Shown here in pieces: positions 24,075 to 35,340 of a stretch of DNA of 64,000 bases. Where the stretch lies: positions 13,102,501 through 13,166,500 of the forward strand of contig CANTUV010000062.1 of the NCBI GenBank assembly GCA_947685225.1. The letters are read 5' to 3'. The position numbers and the translations under genes were made by a program. How positions within the stretch are numbered: the stretch's first letter is position 1; every line of letters begins with the position of its first letter. This stretch comes from Garcia nutans (Eukaryota; Streptophyta; Magnoliopsida; Malpighiales; Euphorbiaceae). The notes under the pieces were generated by a model. The model was not told the DNA's origin and searched no databases. It saw nothing but the letters and a program-made list of their open reading frames with translations.

Positions 24075-26939
24075 TGTAACACTCTTATACCCTATATACA
24101 TATAATACATATTTACAGCATATGTAAAATACGCATATATGATACAAAAATGTCACAGATTGGTTTAATAAAAACCTTTACATTTCTAATTTAAAATTTC
24201 AAATACTAAATATATAAAATTAAATAGTATATAAATATTCTTTACTTGTTATAGGAACCCAAAATAAACATTTTATATGAAAACCTCTGGAAAAAATTCA
24301 CCAAAGTTTTGTCTGTAATTCAGACATCCCAAAATTTATCAATTATACAACCTGCAAAAAAGAACACTTCCAATAAACAATAAACCATATCTTCACCTTA
24401 ACTTCTAAATTTTTCCACAATTTTCTCAAAACATTTATATATATATATAATTTAGATACATTTAAACCTCCATTTTAAATAACTTAACCCAAACATTCTT
24501 TATAGCTTACAATACATAAAATCCAAAAACATGATATAATATGCATAATACCCAAAATATACAATAACATAAAATATATATATATGCTGCTGATAGTGTT
24601 TCTGATCTTGATATCAACTCTACAAGCACAATCACAAGTCTAGACCCGACCTAGTCTAGAACAATTCTCTGGCTCAGCCGAATCTACCCTGTCACCTATG
24701 CGATGTAAACAATCACGCTAAGCCAAAAGCCTAGTAATACAAACTTAATAACAATAAAACTCAAACGCAATGCCAATGCACAATGCATATGGATATCACA
24801 TCATTCCATTTTCTCATACTTTTCAAATATTATACAATCCACAATTCATATAAAAAACAAACACAAACATGGGCCCAAATATAACTAATATGCTATTCAA
24901 ATTTCAGAGTTACTGTTTTGGTCTCTGAGCTTACGACCCGCTCATTTCACCCAGCCCAACTTCAAGGACTTGTTTTTAAGGCTTACGATCTGGTCATTTC
25001 ACCTCAAAAATATTTTCACAGTGACGCCCAGCGTCCAGCCCATAGGCAAATCATAGGCATGCCGTCAAACACAGAACTCTGAAAATTGAATAACATACTA
25101 GGCACACAATTTATTCATATTTCTCATTTATATTGATATAAATTCATTTCATTATATTTTCACATATCTCATTACATTATACCACATTTTTGCATTTACA
25201 ACACTTTACCCAATTACTTTGGGTATTTCCATATAATTCACATATTAATCACATTTAATGTAATCTAGCCAATACCAATGACTTTTTAACAATGCACTTA
25301 ATGCATACACAACAAATGGCATTACCCAAACACTTTGGGTCATTTTCACATAATATATATATTTCACATTTTACACAATTTAGTCAATATCAATGGCTTT
25401 TCACAATGCATTTAACACATATATGACATTATAAATGTCATAGCACATTATTCATACATAACCAATGTATCAAGTGGCTTAACACATTTTTCAACCAAAA
25501 TGTGTTAAGCCCAAATGTCATGCAAACATAACCAATGTATTCAAAGTTTGTACTTACCTCAAATAACAACCAAAACAAGCTTAAAACAACCTCTAATCCT
25601 ATCCTTCCAACTTTCCCTTCATCACTTGGATGAAGCAAATCTACCTACCTCAATGCCTAAACCAAATGTGATAGCAAATAATCATTTAGTATTACATTTA
25701 ATGGCATTTTCAATATTAAACCATAATTAAACCCCATCCAAGCAAAAATCCAAAATTTAAGGCTAACCTCACTTTAACTTTGGATTCTCATACTAGGCCA
25801 TTCATTTTAATATATTAAGTTTATTTATATTATTAGAAACATATTTTAATACATTTAAACCATTTACATTACAAAAACACACTCTTGTACACAAAATTCT
25901 AAAATGGCATAACCTTCCCCCATTGAAGGTTTTCCATTCCAACACAATCTATTAATCATTTTAAGCTTATATTCATCACTTATATCACCAAACAAAAAGA
26001 TTAAACCAATAAAATTATACAATTCAACAACTTTGGAAAAAAATCATTTTTCAAAACCCTAAATCACACTTCCATTCTCAAACTCCAACCAAACACAACC
26101 AAATCCAACATTGGACTTTAAAATACTTGTTTAAGCACCAAAACAACTCATTTAGATCCAATTTCCACAATTAAATACCATGATTTCTCAAACCCTAAAA
26201 GTCCATAACCCTAAATTCTCTCTCTTCACCATTCTTTATCCAAATTCAACCATTTCTTCAATCCAATCTTAAAATCATCAATAAATACCCAAAATAACTT
26301 CATACACACCAATTCCAATAATTATAACATACTACTTCAAAAATTCAAAACTCACATATTCAAAATTTCTATGAAAATCCAAAGAAAAAGTTAAAGAACT
26401 TACTTTTTCAAATGGAAATCTCTAAAAATCCTCTTTGAACCTTTGAAATCCTTAAATTCTTGGAGCTAAGAAGAACAAAAATCCTTGATCTATCTCCCAT
26501 GGTGGTTTGGCCGAGAAGAAGAAGAAGAAGAAGAAGAAGACTATTTTTTAAATTTCTCTTTCCTTTCATTCTTTAATTATTACCATATATATATTATAAT
26601 AATTTAATAATAATTTATTTAATTATTTATTAAAGAAATTAGAAGACTAAAAATTCATCATCCATTCAAAAGTAATTTATTTTTGAATTATTTTAGTAAT
26701 TTTAAATTTCTAAAATTTATTTTTAAAAATACCATTGAACTTTGACTTTTCTTTTAAAAAGTGTTGACTTTATATGTTATATATATTTTACATATATATC
26801 ACATATATATTCCACTTTTTCATTTAAAATATCTTCATTTTTCATTTAAAACCATTAATTTAATTTGTCCTATTAAATTATAATTTATTTTATCAAATTT
26901 TCAAAAATTAAAAATTTAAAAAAAAATTGGGATATTACA
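24075..26939 (-). repeat. Chromovirus 5' LTR (2865 bp)
   Basis: It starts TGTAACACTC and ends GGATATTACA in plus orientation. It is uninterrupted and so serves as the empty-site reference for the insertion in the 3' LTR. It holds a cassette at 24887-25099, the hairpin block at 24690-24725 and a GAA microsatellite at 26516-26540. Confidence 0.92.
24887..25099 (-). repeat. Inverted-repeat-bounded LTR cassette (213 bp)
   Basis: Arms 24887-24911 and 25075-25099 are complementary at 22 of 25 positions. It is shorter than its counterpart in the 3' LTR (12769-13041) because one 62-bp block is missing. Confidence 0.8.
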
Positions 26940-27849
26940 GTTAGTAAGATCATACCTACGTTTAGTGGCTCCACTAAGGTAATTTATTGAATCAAGCTTA
27001 ATTTTTGAATTGTTGGAATGCCTGAATCAATGAAGGTTCTTGGCTACTGCCCAAATAATCTAAAGATTATTTCTTAATTCTCATAAAATTTGATTACAGC
27101 TTGCTCTCAATTTGTTTTATGGATTGTTGCTTTAATGGCTCTTGCATCCACTTGCTAAGATCACTCTATGTTTTTTAATTGTGGCCATGTTTTTTTTTTT
27201 AATTTCTTGTGGCTCTGATTGCTAAAAGGTGGCTCCTCGATTCAAGGTTGCTCTCTGCCTCCCTTTTTCAAAAAACTGGCTATTGTATCAAAAGTGGTTG
27301 TTTTTTATTCCTGAGTGTGGTCTCCTAATTGTGGCGTTTATTTGGTAAGCTCCCTCCCTTTTTGCTTTGTTTAATTGGCTATTTATAACCTAAATTAGGG
27401 CAAAGTTCTAGAGTCCTAAACTGCATTGGAAAAGCCAAGCCAATTTAGTCCTATTACAATTAAAATTGATTGAAATCGGCATATAAGGCCATTCCAATTC
27501 GACATGGAGTCTTATCAATATCGAATTGGCTTGCTAATTCAACATGAGCAAGCCAATTCAACATGAACAAGGCTCATATCTAGTTGGCATTGCAAATTCA
27601 ACATGAGCCTTAGCCCATGTCAAATTGGCTCTCTAATTAGACATTGTCTTTGGCTTTTGGGTCAGACTAAATTGGTTTGGGTTAGATTAGGTTAGTCCAT
27701 CTTTATTTTTGGTCTTTTAAAATTAAATTGGATTTAATTCAAGTTGTTTAAGCTTTTAAAATTGTATCGGACTAGATTTAAGATTCTTGGACTTGACTGA
27801 CCCTTTTAATTGAGAGTAAACTTATTAGGGCCAAAATTAAGGGTCTACA
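26940..27849 (-). repeat. Truncated Ogre-like LTR, copy 3
   Basis: It ends AAGGGTCTACA like the other Ogre-like LTRs. Its first 150 bp resemble 31020-31150 (CATACCT...GGCTCCACTAAGG). The left part of the LTR is missing, because the chromovirus inserted at 26939/26940. At 27475-27660 it has an array of CCAATTCGACATGG and CAACATGAGC(C) units, the same position at which other copies carry GC-rich hairpins. Confidence 0.7.
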
Positions 27850-29449
27850 GGACCCGAGACTTGTATTTGGGTAATGGATTCGAGACTTGGATTTTAGGTT
27901 TTGTAATTGAGATTGGATTTAGGTTATGGACCTGAGACTTAGTTTGGGTTCTAGACCTGAGACATATTTGGATTCACAATTAGAGACCAGATTTGGATTA
28001 TGGACTCAAGATTGGATTTGAGTTCTCAATCTGAGATCAGATTTGGGTTCTTGATCTAAGACTGGATTTTAGTTCTTGATCCGAGAATGGATTTGGGTTC
28101 TCAACTTGAGATCAGATTTGGGTTCTAGACTTGAGACTTATTTTGGATTCTCTACCCGAGATCAAATTCAGGTTCTCTATATGAGATTGAATTTGACCTG
28201 AATTTGGGTTCTCGACTTGAGACTGGATTTGGATTCTTGATAAGAGACTAAATTTGGGTTCTCAACCCGAGACTGGATTTGGGTTCTGGACTCGCAATGG
28301 ACATCAACTCTTTTAGCTTAACCATCCTTTGGTCATTTTGAGAGTTTTGACTTTCTTCTAACCATCAACTTCGGCTCTTCTAGCCCAAACATCAGGTTTT
28401 CACCTTTCACAATAAATCTTCAAACATCGAGTCTTCACCCTTCATTTCATCCTTAGACATTGGGTCTTCACCCTTCAAAATGTATCTTTATCCTTGAATA
28501 TTGGGTCTTCATCCTTCAAAACAAATCTTCATCCTTGGACATTGGGTCTTCACCCTTCAAAATGGATCTGCATCCTTTAATCTTCCCTTTAGATCTTTAT
28601 CTTTCTTCATAAGCAATGGGCCTTTCATGCCCCCTGATGCTGTTGTTTGCTTTGTAAAGTATCAACTATTCACTCTGACAGAGAAATAGGCAACAAAAGT
28701 GCAATGTAACATGCTCATGTATGCATGGTATGCATGAGAGATACTTACAGTGGTGATACTGACTCATAGACTGAGGTGATAGGCTGAAATACTCCTATTG
28801 GTACCTTCAATATATTCGTGTAGGTCTTGCATTAGATCATCAAGAAATGTCACATTCACATCTTCATTTTTAGGATAATATTAGTTGGGGCCCAAGCAAG
28901 GTAGGCAAAGATATAGAAGACACCTATTTCAAACCAATGATTTAGCATATGACCTTGTAAATGATTAACCCACTTTTTTTCAATATATCCTTTAAGGTTC
29001 GATAATGAAACATGCTTCCCTAAGCTTGAAGGCTCATGTGACAAGAAAACTTTTTTTTTTGAAACTTAATTTTGAAATCAAATATCGGCTTTGTCAAATT
29101 AGTGTAATATACCTCAGAACTTGGTCTTTTAAATCAACACATCTATAACATCACAACCCTAGTTACCATACTAAATTTGGAAATTATTTCAATTTGAGCA
29201 AGAGCTGTTGCACTTTAGATAGGCACACACATTAGTTAGACAAAGGTTTCATTGAGTTTAGATATTATCTATCTCTTATGCATGCTTTTGCAAACAATCT
29301 CCACTAATAGACTCTACCTATTAAAAGAGATCAATAAGTCTTTAATAAGCTTAAAATGGGGTCTATAAGGGATATGGGTTAATCAAATGCCATTTTTATA
29401 TTGGAGCCGACGTGAGACTATGGACAAACCTTCATACTGCAAACCTCTT
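27850..29449 (-). repeat. Ogre-like 3' UTR, copy 3, with tandem repeats
   Basis: Tandem units of about 30 bp around GGATTTGGGTTCT and GACCCGAGACT fill 27850-28300. They are followed by a second repeat type (CTTCACCCTTC...CATTGGGTCTTC, 28380-28600) and then unique 3' UTR sequence shared with 16560-17700 and 36780-37940. The polypurine region next to the LTR is missing. At 29449 it stops exactly where the LTR at 29450 begins. Confidence 0.7.
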
Positions 29450-31722
29450 TGTGAGCGGAGTTTTTTGCCTCCACTCCCAATGGAATGGTTTTTGCTACTT
29501 CGGCACTGTTTAGGCTCGGGGCCTTAGAGAACACGGGCCTAAGCATGAAGAAAATTGGAGTTGCCACCCGGACGGTCCGGAAAAAAGAAAGAGGTGGATG
29601 ACTCGATTCTTAAGGAATCCCCAACCCCCTAATGGGTTTGAAAAGTTGGGTACGTGTGGGGAAGGTGAGAAATGGCCCAGCACCCCTACAATGCCCGGTT
29701 CATTGGAACTGGCCTCGTTTGCAGGTCTTAATATTATAAAATTCTTAAGTAAAACAATATTATCCATATTACATGCAACAATTAAAATAAAGCATCATTA
29801 TATTAAAATCAAAGCAATGTCCAAACAAAGCAAATAAATGGACACCAATCCAAAGATGGAAACATGTCCTTACATCATCTATGTCTAACAAAATAGGACA
29901 CCCACTGAAAGGTGTAAACATGTAGACATTGGTCCAAAATAGAAAAGAAATATAAATTACATGATATTTAACTAATGAGGTACCCACAAAGTGGAAACAT
30001 ACCTTTTACAATTTTAATGCTAAAACAAACAAATAATAATCATAACAATAAAGAAAATATTCATCCATGATAAATTAAATAAATCAAGCATTGAAATTAA
30101 ATAAATCAACCATCAAAACATATAATAAACTACATAATCAAATCTAAAATTAAATAAAGCAAGTAAAGATACAAATTTAGGTTTATGTCTCAATTTAGAG
30201 TTCTTTAATTAACATTTAGGGGTTTGGGATTTTAGAATTATTATTGTTATTATTGAGGCTACTGTAAAGATTTTGGAAAATTGGAATGAATTAGGGTTTT
30301 GGAATCTTAAGACATTAGAGTTTATAATTCATGGTTACTGGATTGTGATTTTAGGCTTATTGGATTATGGCTTTAGGGTTTAGATTTACTAAATTGGGTT
30401 TTAAGTTCACTAGATTAAGGTTTAGGGTGTTATTGAATTTGTCATAAAGTTTTGATGCTTTAAGAATTTAGGGTTTAGGAAAACTAGGGTTTACTGTATT
30501 GGGTTTTGAGAGAATTAGGATTTTTTAATATTTTGGAAAGCATATTTGATTTTAGGATTTAAGAAAACAGTTTAGAGTTTTATAAAAATAATAATGATTT
30601 TTAGAAAACGTATAGAAGATTAGGGTTTGGAGATTTAAGAAAACATTTGGAAATTTTGGACAAAAGGTTATGGTTTAGATGAAAATGGTTCGGGGAAAAC
30701 AATTTAGGATTTTAAAGCTTTTGTAAGCAGAAGAATAGTTTTAGGGTCTTTAAGGTTTCTAGAAAAAGAAAAACAGTTTTAGGGTTTTGAAGTTTTTGGA
30801 AACAGGAGAGAAATAATTTTAGGGTTTTAAAGTTTCTGGCGAGAGAAGAATAGTTTTAGGGTTTTGAAGTTTTGATTACTGACTAAGGCTACTAGATGAA
30901 TGTATGATTTAATGTAAAATATATTACTAAGTTTAATAATTTTGGTTACTGAAACAAAAATCAATGATAGATGGATTTAAAAGAAAATATGGCAATAACG
31001 TTGTAAATATAATCGAAGAAAAGATTTATAATCAAACCTCTATTCGTTGGTTCCACCAAAACTAATTTTTGGATGAACAATGACAAAGGCAGTGTTGCTG
31101 CCTTTGATGGATTATTGATTGCTTCTTGTTGCTAATGTCTCTTGCTTGCTAGGGTTTTCTGTCTCTTTTTTCCTCAGTCAGAAGTCCAAAGTTTTTCTCC
31201 AGTAAAAACTAATTTTCCCCCCTTTTTAATTCTGAGTTTTAATGTGTTATTTATAGGAAAAATCATAAACCTATTTCTAATTGTTTAAGGAAATTAAAAC
31301 CAATTAGGAAAAGAAACCAAAACCAAATAGAATTTGGTTTCGAAAAAAACTATGTTGGAAAATTGCGCTGGCAAAAAACTTGCTGGCAAAAACTGCGAGG
31401 ATTGAGAGCTGCGAAGGCCAGCACCGGGAGGCCAGCCAATTCGCCGCAAGAATTTCCTGTGGCGAAATGGCTCAAGGCCATTTCACCCGCAGGAAATTCC
31501 TGCGGGCAAATTGGCCTGGCCGATTCACCTTCGGCGATGAATTTTTTCGTCGCCGATTTTTATTTATTTATTTATATTTATTTAACTGTACCATTTTATT
31601 TTTATTAAAAATTATAAATAATAAATATTAAAATAAATATTATTTAATTAAAATAGTACAAAAATTATTTTGGATTATATAAAAAATATCAGACCAGACT
31701 GGTCAAAAATTAAGGATCTATA
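29450..31722 (-). repeat. Ogre/Tat-like 3' LTR, copy 4 (2273 bp)
   Basis: It starts TGTGAGCGGAG and ends AGGATCTATA (mutated from TCTACA). The minus-strand U3 start is preceded by the polypurine tract at 31723-31742, so it is a 3' LTR. It has about ten AGGGTTT or AGGGTNT words between 30290 and 31160 and a GC-rich hairpin array at 31360-31560. No target-site duplication can be tested because the other end of its element is lost. Confidence 0.8.
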
Positions 31723-32150
31723 GTTTGCCCCCTGCTTGAACGATCGGAGACTACAACAAAACAGATTGAAAAGTAATAAGACTTAAATTTTTTGAGATGG
31801 TTGAGATTTTAGGTTTTGGACCCGGTTAGAGTTCTGATTTCAAGGGTAATTTTAGGTTATGGACCTAAGGGTAATTTGGGTTCTGGACCCGAGCTAATTT
31901 TTGGACTTAAAAGAGATTTTAGGTTCTGGACCTAAGGATAATTATGGTTCTGGACCCGAGCTAAGTTCTGGACTTAAGAATAATTAGGGTTCTGGACCCG
32001 AGCTAAGTTCTAGACTTAAGAATAATTAAGGTTCTGGACCTAAGGGTAATTTGGATTCTGGAACCGAGCTAAGTTCAGGACTTAAGAAGAATTTTAGGTT
32101 CTAGACCTAAGAGGAATTTTAGGTTCTGGACCTAAGGATAATTATAGTCA
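31723..32150 (-). repeat. Ogre-like 3' UTR tandem repeats, copy 4
   Basis: After the polypurine tract, GGTTCTGGACCTAAGG and GACCCGAGCTAAGTTC units alternate for about 340 bp (31810-32150). The array then ends abruptly, and nothing further of this element is seen. Confidence 0.7.
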
Positions 32151-32336
32151 GTAGTATACAAAAGGAATTTGCAAAAAATTTAGCTAATTTACCATGCACA
32201 TGCACATATCTTCTCCTAAAAATAGATAGACTAAAAATAGAATATAAGAAATTAAGTAAATAGATAGACTAAAAATAGAATATAAATTAATTTAGCCTAA
32301 AAATCGGTGGTATTGATATAATGATATACTTACCTC
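32151..32336. other. Short spacer before the PMD gene
   Basis: A near-perfect 26-bp direct repeat (ATAGATAGACTAAAAATAGA core at about 32223 and 32261) is the only feature. This could be a 5' UTR or intron of the PMD gene, or the remains of the Ogre-like junction. Confidence 0.35.
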
Positions 32337-33014
32337 GTGTTAACTTACCTGGCTCCATGTTTGCATGATCGTTGCGTTATTCGGGGCGGAGAGTGTGTCT
32401 ACAAAGCCCGACAATGGTATGATGTAGCGCCTTCTCAGGTAAGGCAGATTATCCGAGATTGCGGTTTTGAGAGCTTCACCTTGCAATTACCATCCGAGGA
32501 GTATCCGATAGACCGAAGTGTGGTTCAAGCATTGTCAAAACGGTGGATGGACACGACTCATACTTTTCATTTGCCCATTGGAGAGATGACAATTAGTCAG
32601 GTTGACTTTGCTGCTATAACCAGCATTTGGTATTGCGGCCTTCCGGTACCTCTTACCAATGATATTCTGACATTTGAAGAAATTCAATAGTTAATTGGTA
32701 TGGAACCATCATTTAAGGGTCCTTTCAAGATAAAAATTGACCCAATTCGTATTTATTGGATGAACTATCAAGGACGGGTTCACAGAGACAAAACCAAATA
32801 GTATGCTCGAGGATTTTTGTTATATTTGCTTGGGTCGACCATTTTAGGCAGCACCGAATCCGCCATCCATTTGTCGGTGTTGAGGGCCCTTACTATTATG
32901 AGGATGGTACCGCTTTACGATTGGGGTGAAGCTAGTCTTGCCTATCTTTACCATGGTCTTGATAATATTTGCAGAAATAAAAAGTCTTTTATTGGCTTTA
33001 TAGTGGTTGTCGAG
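32337..33014 (+). pseudogene. PMD gene, exon 1 segment (domain core)
   Basis: 226 codons in a single frame hold the family landmarks: VRQIIRDCGFESF, ALSKRWMDTTHTFHLPIGEM, then YLLGSTILGSTESAIHLSVL and YDWGEASLAYLYHGLDNICR. The HTFHLP...GEMTI block is the PMD signature. TAG codons at 32688-32690 and 32799-32801 break it. The donor CGAG|GTACTT ends it in phase 0. Confidence 0.8.
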
Positions 33015-33083
33015 GTACTTTTCTTCCACCAATGTCAATTCCATTCTTTTCTTGTATGAATTTGATTTTTATTATTGTTGTAG

Positions 33084-33115
33084 GCATGGGCATATGAGCA
33101 TAATCTTGTAAGGGT
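33084..33115 (+). pseudogene. PMD gene, exon 2, left part
   Basis: After an acceptor TTGTTGTAG, the sequence encodes AWAYEHNLVR, the family's conserved WAYEH box. It stops at AGGGT, the target-site duplication of the element at 33116. The exon resumes at 43999. Confidence 0.8.
33111..33115. other. Target-site duplication AGGGT, left copy
   Basis: Identical to 43994-43998. Proves single-event integration of the element 33116-43993. Confidence 0.95.
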
Positions 33116-35326
33116 TGTGAGCGGGAATTTTCGCCCCCACTCCCGGTGGAATGGTTCTTGCGACTTCGGCACTGTTTAGGCTCGGGGCCTTAGAGAACAT
33201 GGACCTAAGTCCAGAGAAAATGGAGTTGCCACCCAGACGGCAGAAAAAAAAAGAAAGGGATGGATGACTCGATTCTTAAGGAATCCCCAACCCCCTAATG
33301 GGTTTGGAAAGTTGGGTACGTGTGGGGAATGTGAGAAATGGCCCAGCAGCCCCACAACTCCCGGTTCATTGGAACTGGCCTCCTTTACAGGTCTTAATAT
33401 TATAAAATTCTTAAATATAATAACATTATCCATATTACACACAATAATTAAAAGAAAGCATCATTATATTAAAATCAAAGTAATGTCCAAACAAAGCAAA
33501 TAAATGGACACCCATCCAAGGACGGAAACATGTCCTTACATCACATGCCTAGATAGGACACCCACCAAAAGGTAGAAACATGCCCTTTACATAGGTTCTA
33601 AAATAGAAAAGCAAATTAAATTATATGATATTTAACTATTGGGGTACCCACCAAGTGGAAACATAACTCTTACAACATTTGGAAGTCTAAACAAATTGAT
33701 AAAATAAATAACCATTCACCATAAATAAATCATTCATCAAAGCTATAAAATAAATATCCATCCATGATAAATTAAATAAACCAAGTATTAAAATTAAATA
33801 AATTAAAGTATAAGAGATAAATCAAAGCATAATCAAGTATAGAATTAAATAAAGCAAATAAAAGTCCAATTATAGCTACTGTGACTTTTTATGGAATTAA
33901 AATAGATTAGGGATTTTATGTTTTAAAAGGTTGGTAAGACTCTTTGATTAACTAAATTAATATTTGAATGGTGAAATCATGAAACTAGGGTTTTAGACAC
34001 TTTAAAATACTTTTGATTCATGGTTTTAAATGATGATTTCAAGCTATTGTGTCTTATGGTTTTTAATGGTTTAAAGGATTAAAGTTTTAGAAAAAATTAA
34101 GGTTTAAGGTTTTAAAGGAGTTAGAGTTCAATATTTTAGGTTTAGAAGTTGAATTAGGGTTTTAGTGTTTTAGAATTAGGGCCTCGGGGTGATGAATTTG
34201 AATTAGGATTTAGAAAGACAGTTTGATGATTTCATGAGGTTTTATGAATTTAAACAAACGGATTAAAGTTTTTATAAATAGAAAAAATATTTTTAAAGGT
34301 TTTTTGAATGAAATAGAACCTAGTTTAAAATTTTGAAAGAAACAAAATCAAATTTTGGTTTTGTTGAAAAATAAGTTTATTTAAGGTTTTAAGATTTTGA
34401 AGAGGTAAAAATAATAATTTTAAGTCTTTTTGGAAAATAAAGTATCGTATTAGTGCTTTTAACTTTGGAAAAACTAAATTAAAGTTCTAAGGTTTTTGAT
34501 TTTAAAAACAAAATTTCATAGATTATGCTACTGTGAAAAAAAAAATAGAATCATACCTCCTTTTATTGATTCTCCAAAAATAACTCTTCTTGGATGAAGA
34601 AGAACAAAGACAATTGTTGCCTTTGAATTGCTTAAATCATGTCCCTGCTATTCCAGAAAAGAAGAAATTGAATTGCTCCTTTTCCTTCCCTGATTTGGTT
34701 TCAAATTTTCAAGCCTATGCCAATTTTGGTTCCCCACAATTTAATTGCCTTTGGTCCTTATTTATAGTGGTTTGATGTGGTTTATTCCTAATTAATCATG
34801 GCAAGTAATATTAATAAAAAAAATTAAACCAAAACCTAATTGAATTATGTTTTGAAAAATTTGCGTAGGAAAAATTGCGCTACCGAAAAAAATTGCGGTA
34901 GGAAAAATGCATTGGCAAAAAAATCTGCCGCAGGAAATTGCGGCAGGGGCGGGCTGTGGGCGCGCTATTTTGCTCGCAGGAAAATCCTGCGAGCGAAATA
35001 GAAAAGCTATTTCGCCCACAGATTTTTTCTGCGGGCGAAATAACTTGGGCCATTTCGCCCACAGAAAATTCCTGCGGGCGAAATGCCCACCGGCCCATGC
35101 GACTATTTTTTTCATCGCCAATTTTTCCAACTCTGATTTTTATTTTTATTTTTATTTTTATTTTTTGACTTTTATTTGTTTATTTTTATTTTTTATTAAT
35201 AAAAATTAGATACTAAAGCAAAAAATTATTTAACAAAAATTATTTTGAACCAATTAGACAACAAAAATCATTTTGGACTAAATAAAACATTTTGGACCGG
35301 ATTGGGTCAAAAATTAAGGGTCTACA
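33116..35326 (-). repeat. Ogre/Tat-like 3' LTR, copy 5 (2211 bp)
   Basis: It starts TGTGAGCGGG and ends GGTCTACA. The hairpin array is at 34860-35100, including a perfect 10-bp stem with 3-nt loop (GCTCGCAGGA/TCCTGCGAGC near 34970-34993) and a stem built on TTCGCCCACAGA/TCTGCGGGCGAA (about 35010-35040). Confidence 0.92.
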
Positions 35327-35340
35327 GTTTGCCCCCTGCT
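35327..35340 (-). other. Polypurine tract of the gag-only element
   Basis: AGCAGGGGGCAAAC on the minus strand directly before the 3' LTR. The same tract, slightly altered, borders the Ogre-like LTRs at 4642, 15900 and 31722. Confidence 0.8.

Larger units (their letters stand above)
11949..26939 (-). mobile_element. Ty3/gypsy chromovirus, both LTRs, disrupted
   Basis: On the minus strand the order is 5' LTR (26939-24075), tRNA-Met primer site (24067-24051), gag (from 23906), protease, RT, RNase H, integrase, chromodomain, polypurine tract (19261-19251) and 3' LTR (19250-11949). The 3' LTR is split by a younger element at 13773-18074. Without that insert the element is about 10.7 kb. The flanks are GTTAA (11944-11948) and GTTAG (26940-26944), a 4/5 match consistent with an aged 5-bp target-site duplication. 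The chromodomain and the gene order place it near the Tekay/Del type. The LTRs look about 95% identical by eye, so this is an older insertion than those to its right. Confidence 0.9.

Noticed and set aside
33264..33503. An open frame beginning MTRFLRNPQPPNGF recurring at 29598, 33264 and 41962, with an antisense partner containing KNFIILRP.
   Set aside because: It lies in the LTR of each Ogre-like copy and recurs because the LTR recurs. It differs in length between copies and has no known domain.
34980..35080. TTTCGCCC/GGGCGAAA as E2F-type binding sites.
   Set aside because: The plant E2F consensus (TTTSSCGS) is not met at the required positions.
34880..35209. Cys- and Arg-rich open frames on both strands in the GC-rich hairpin arrays.
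   Set aside because: They reflect the TTCGCCCGCAGG palindromes, which read open on both strands. No start context or family match.
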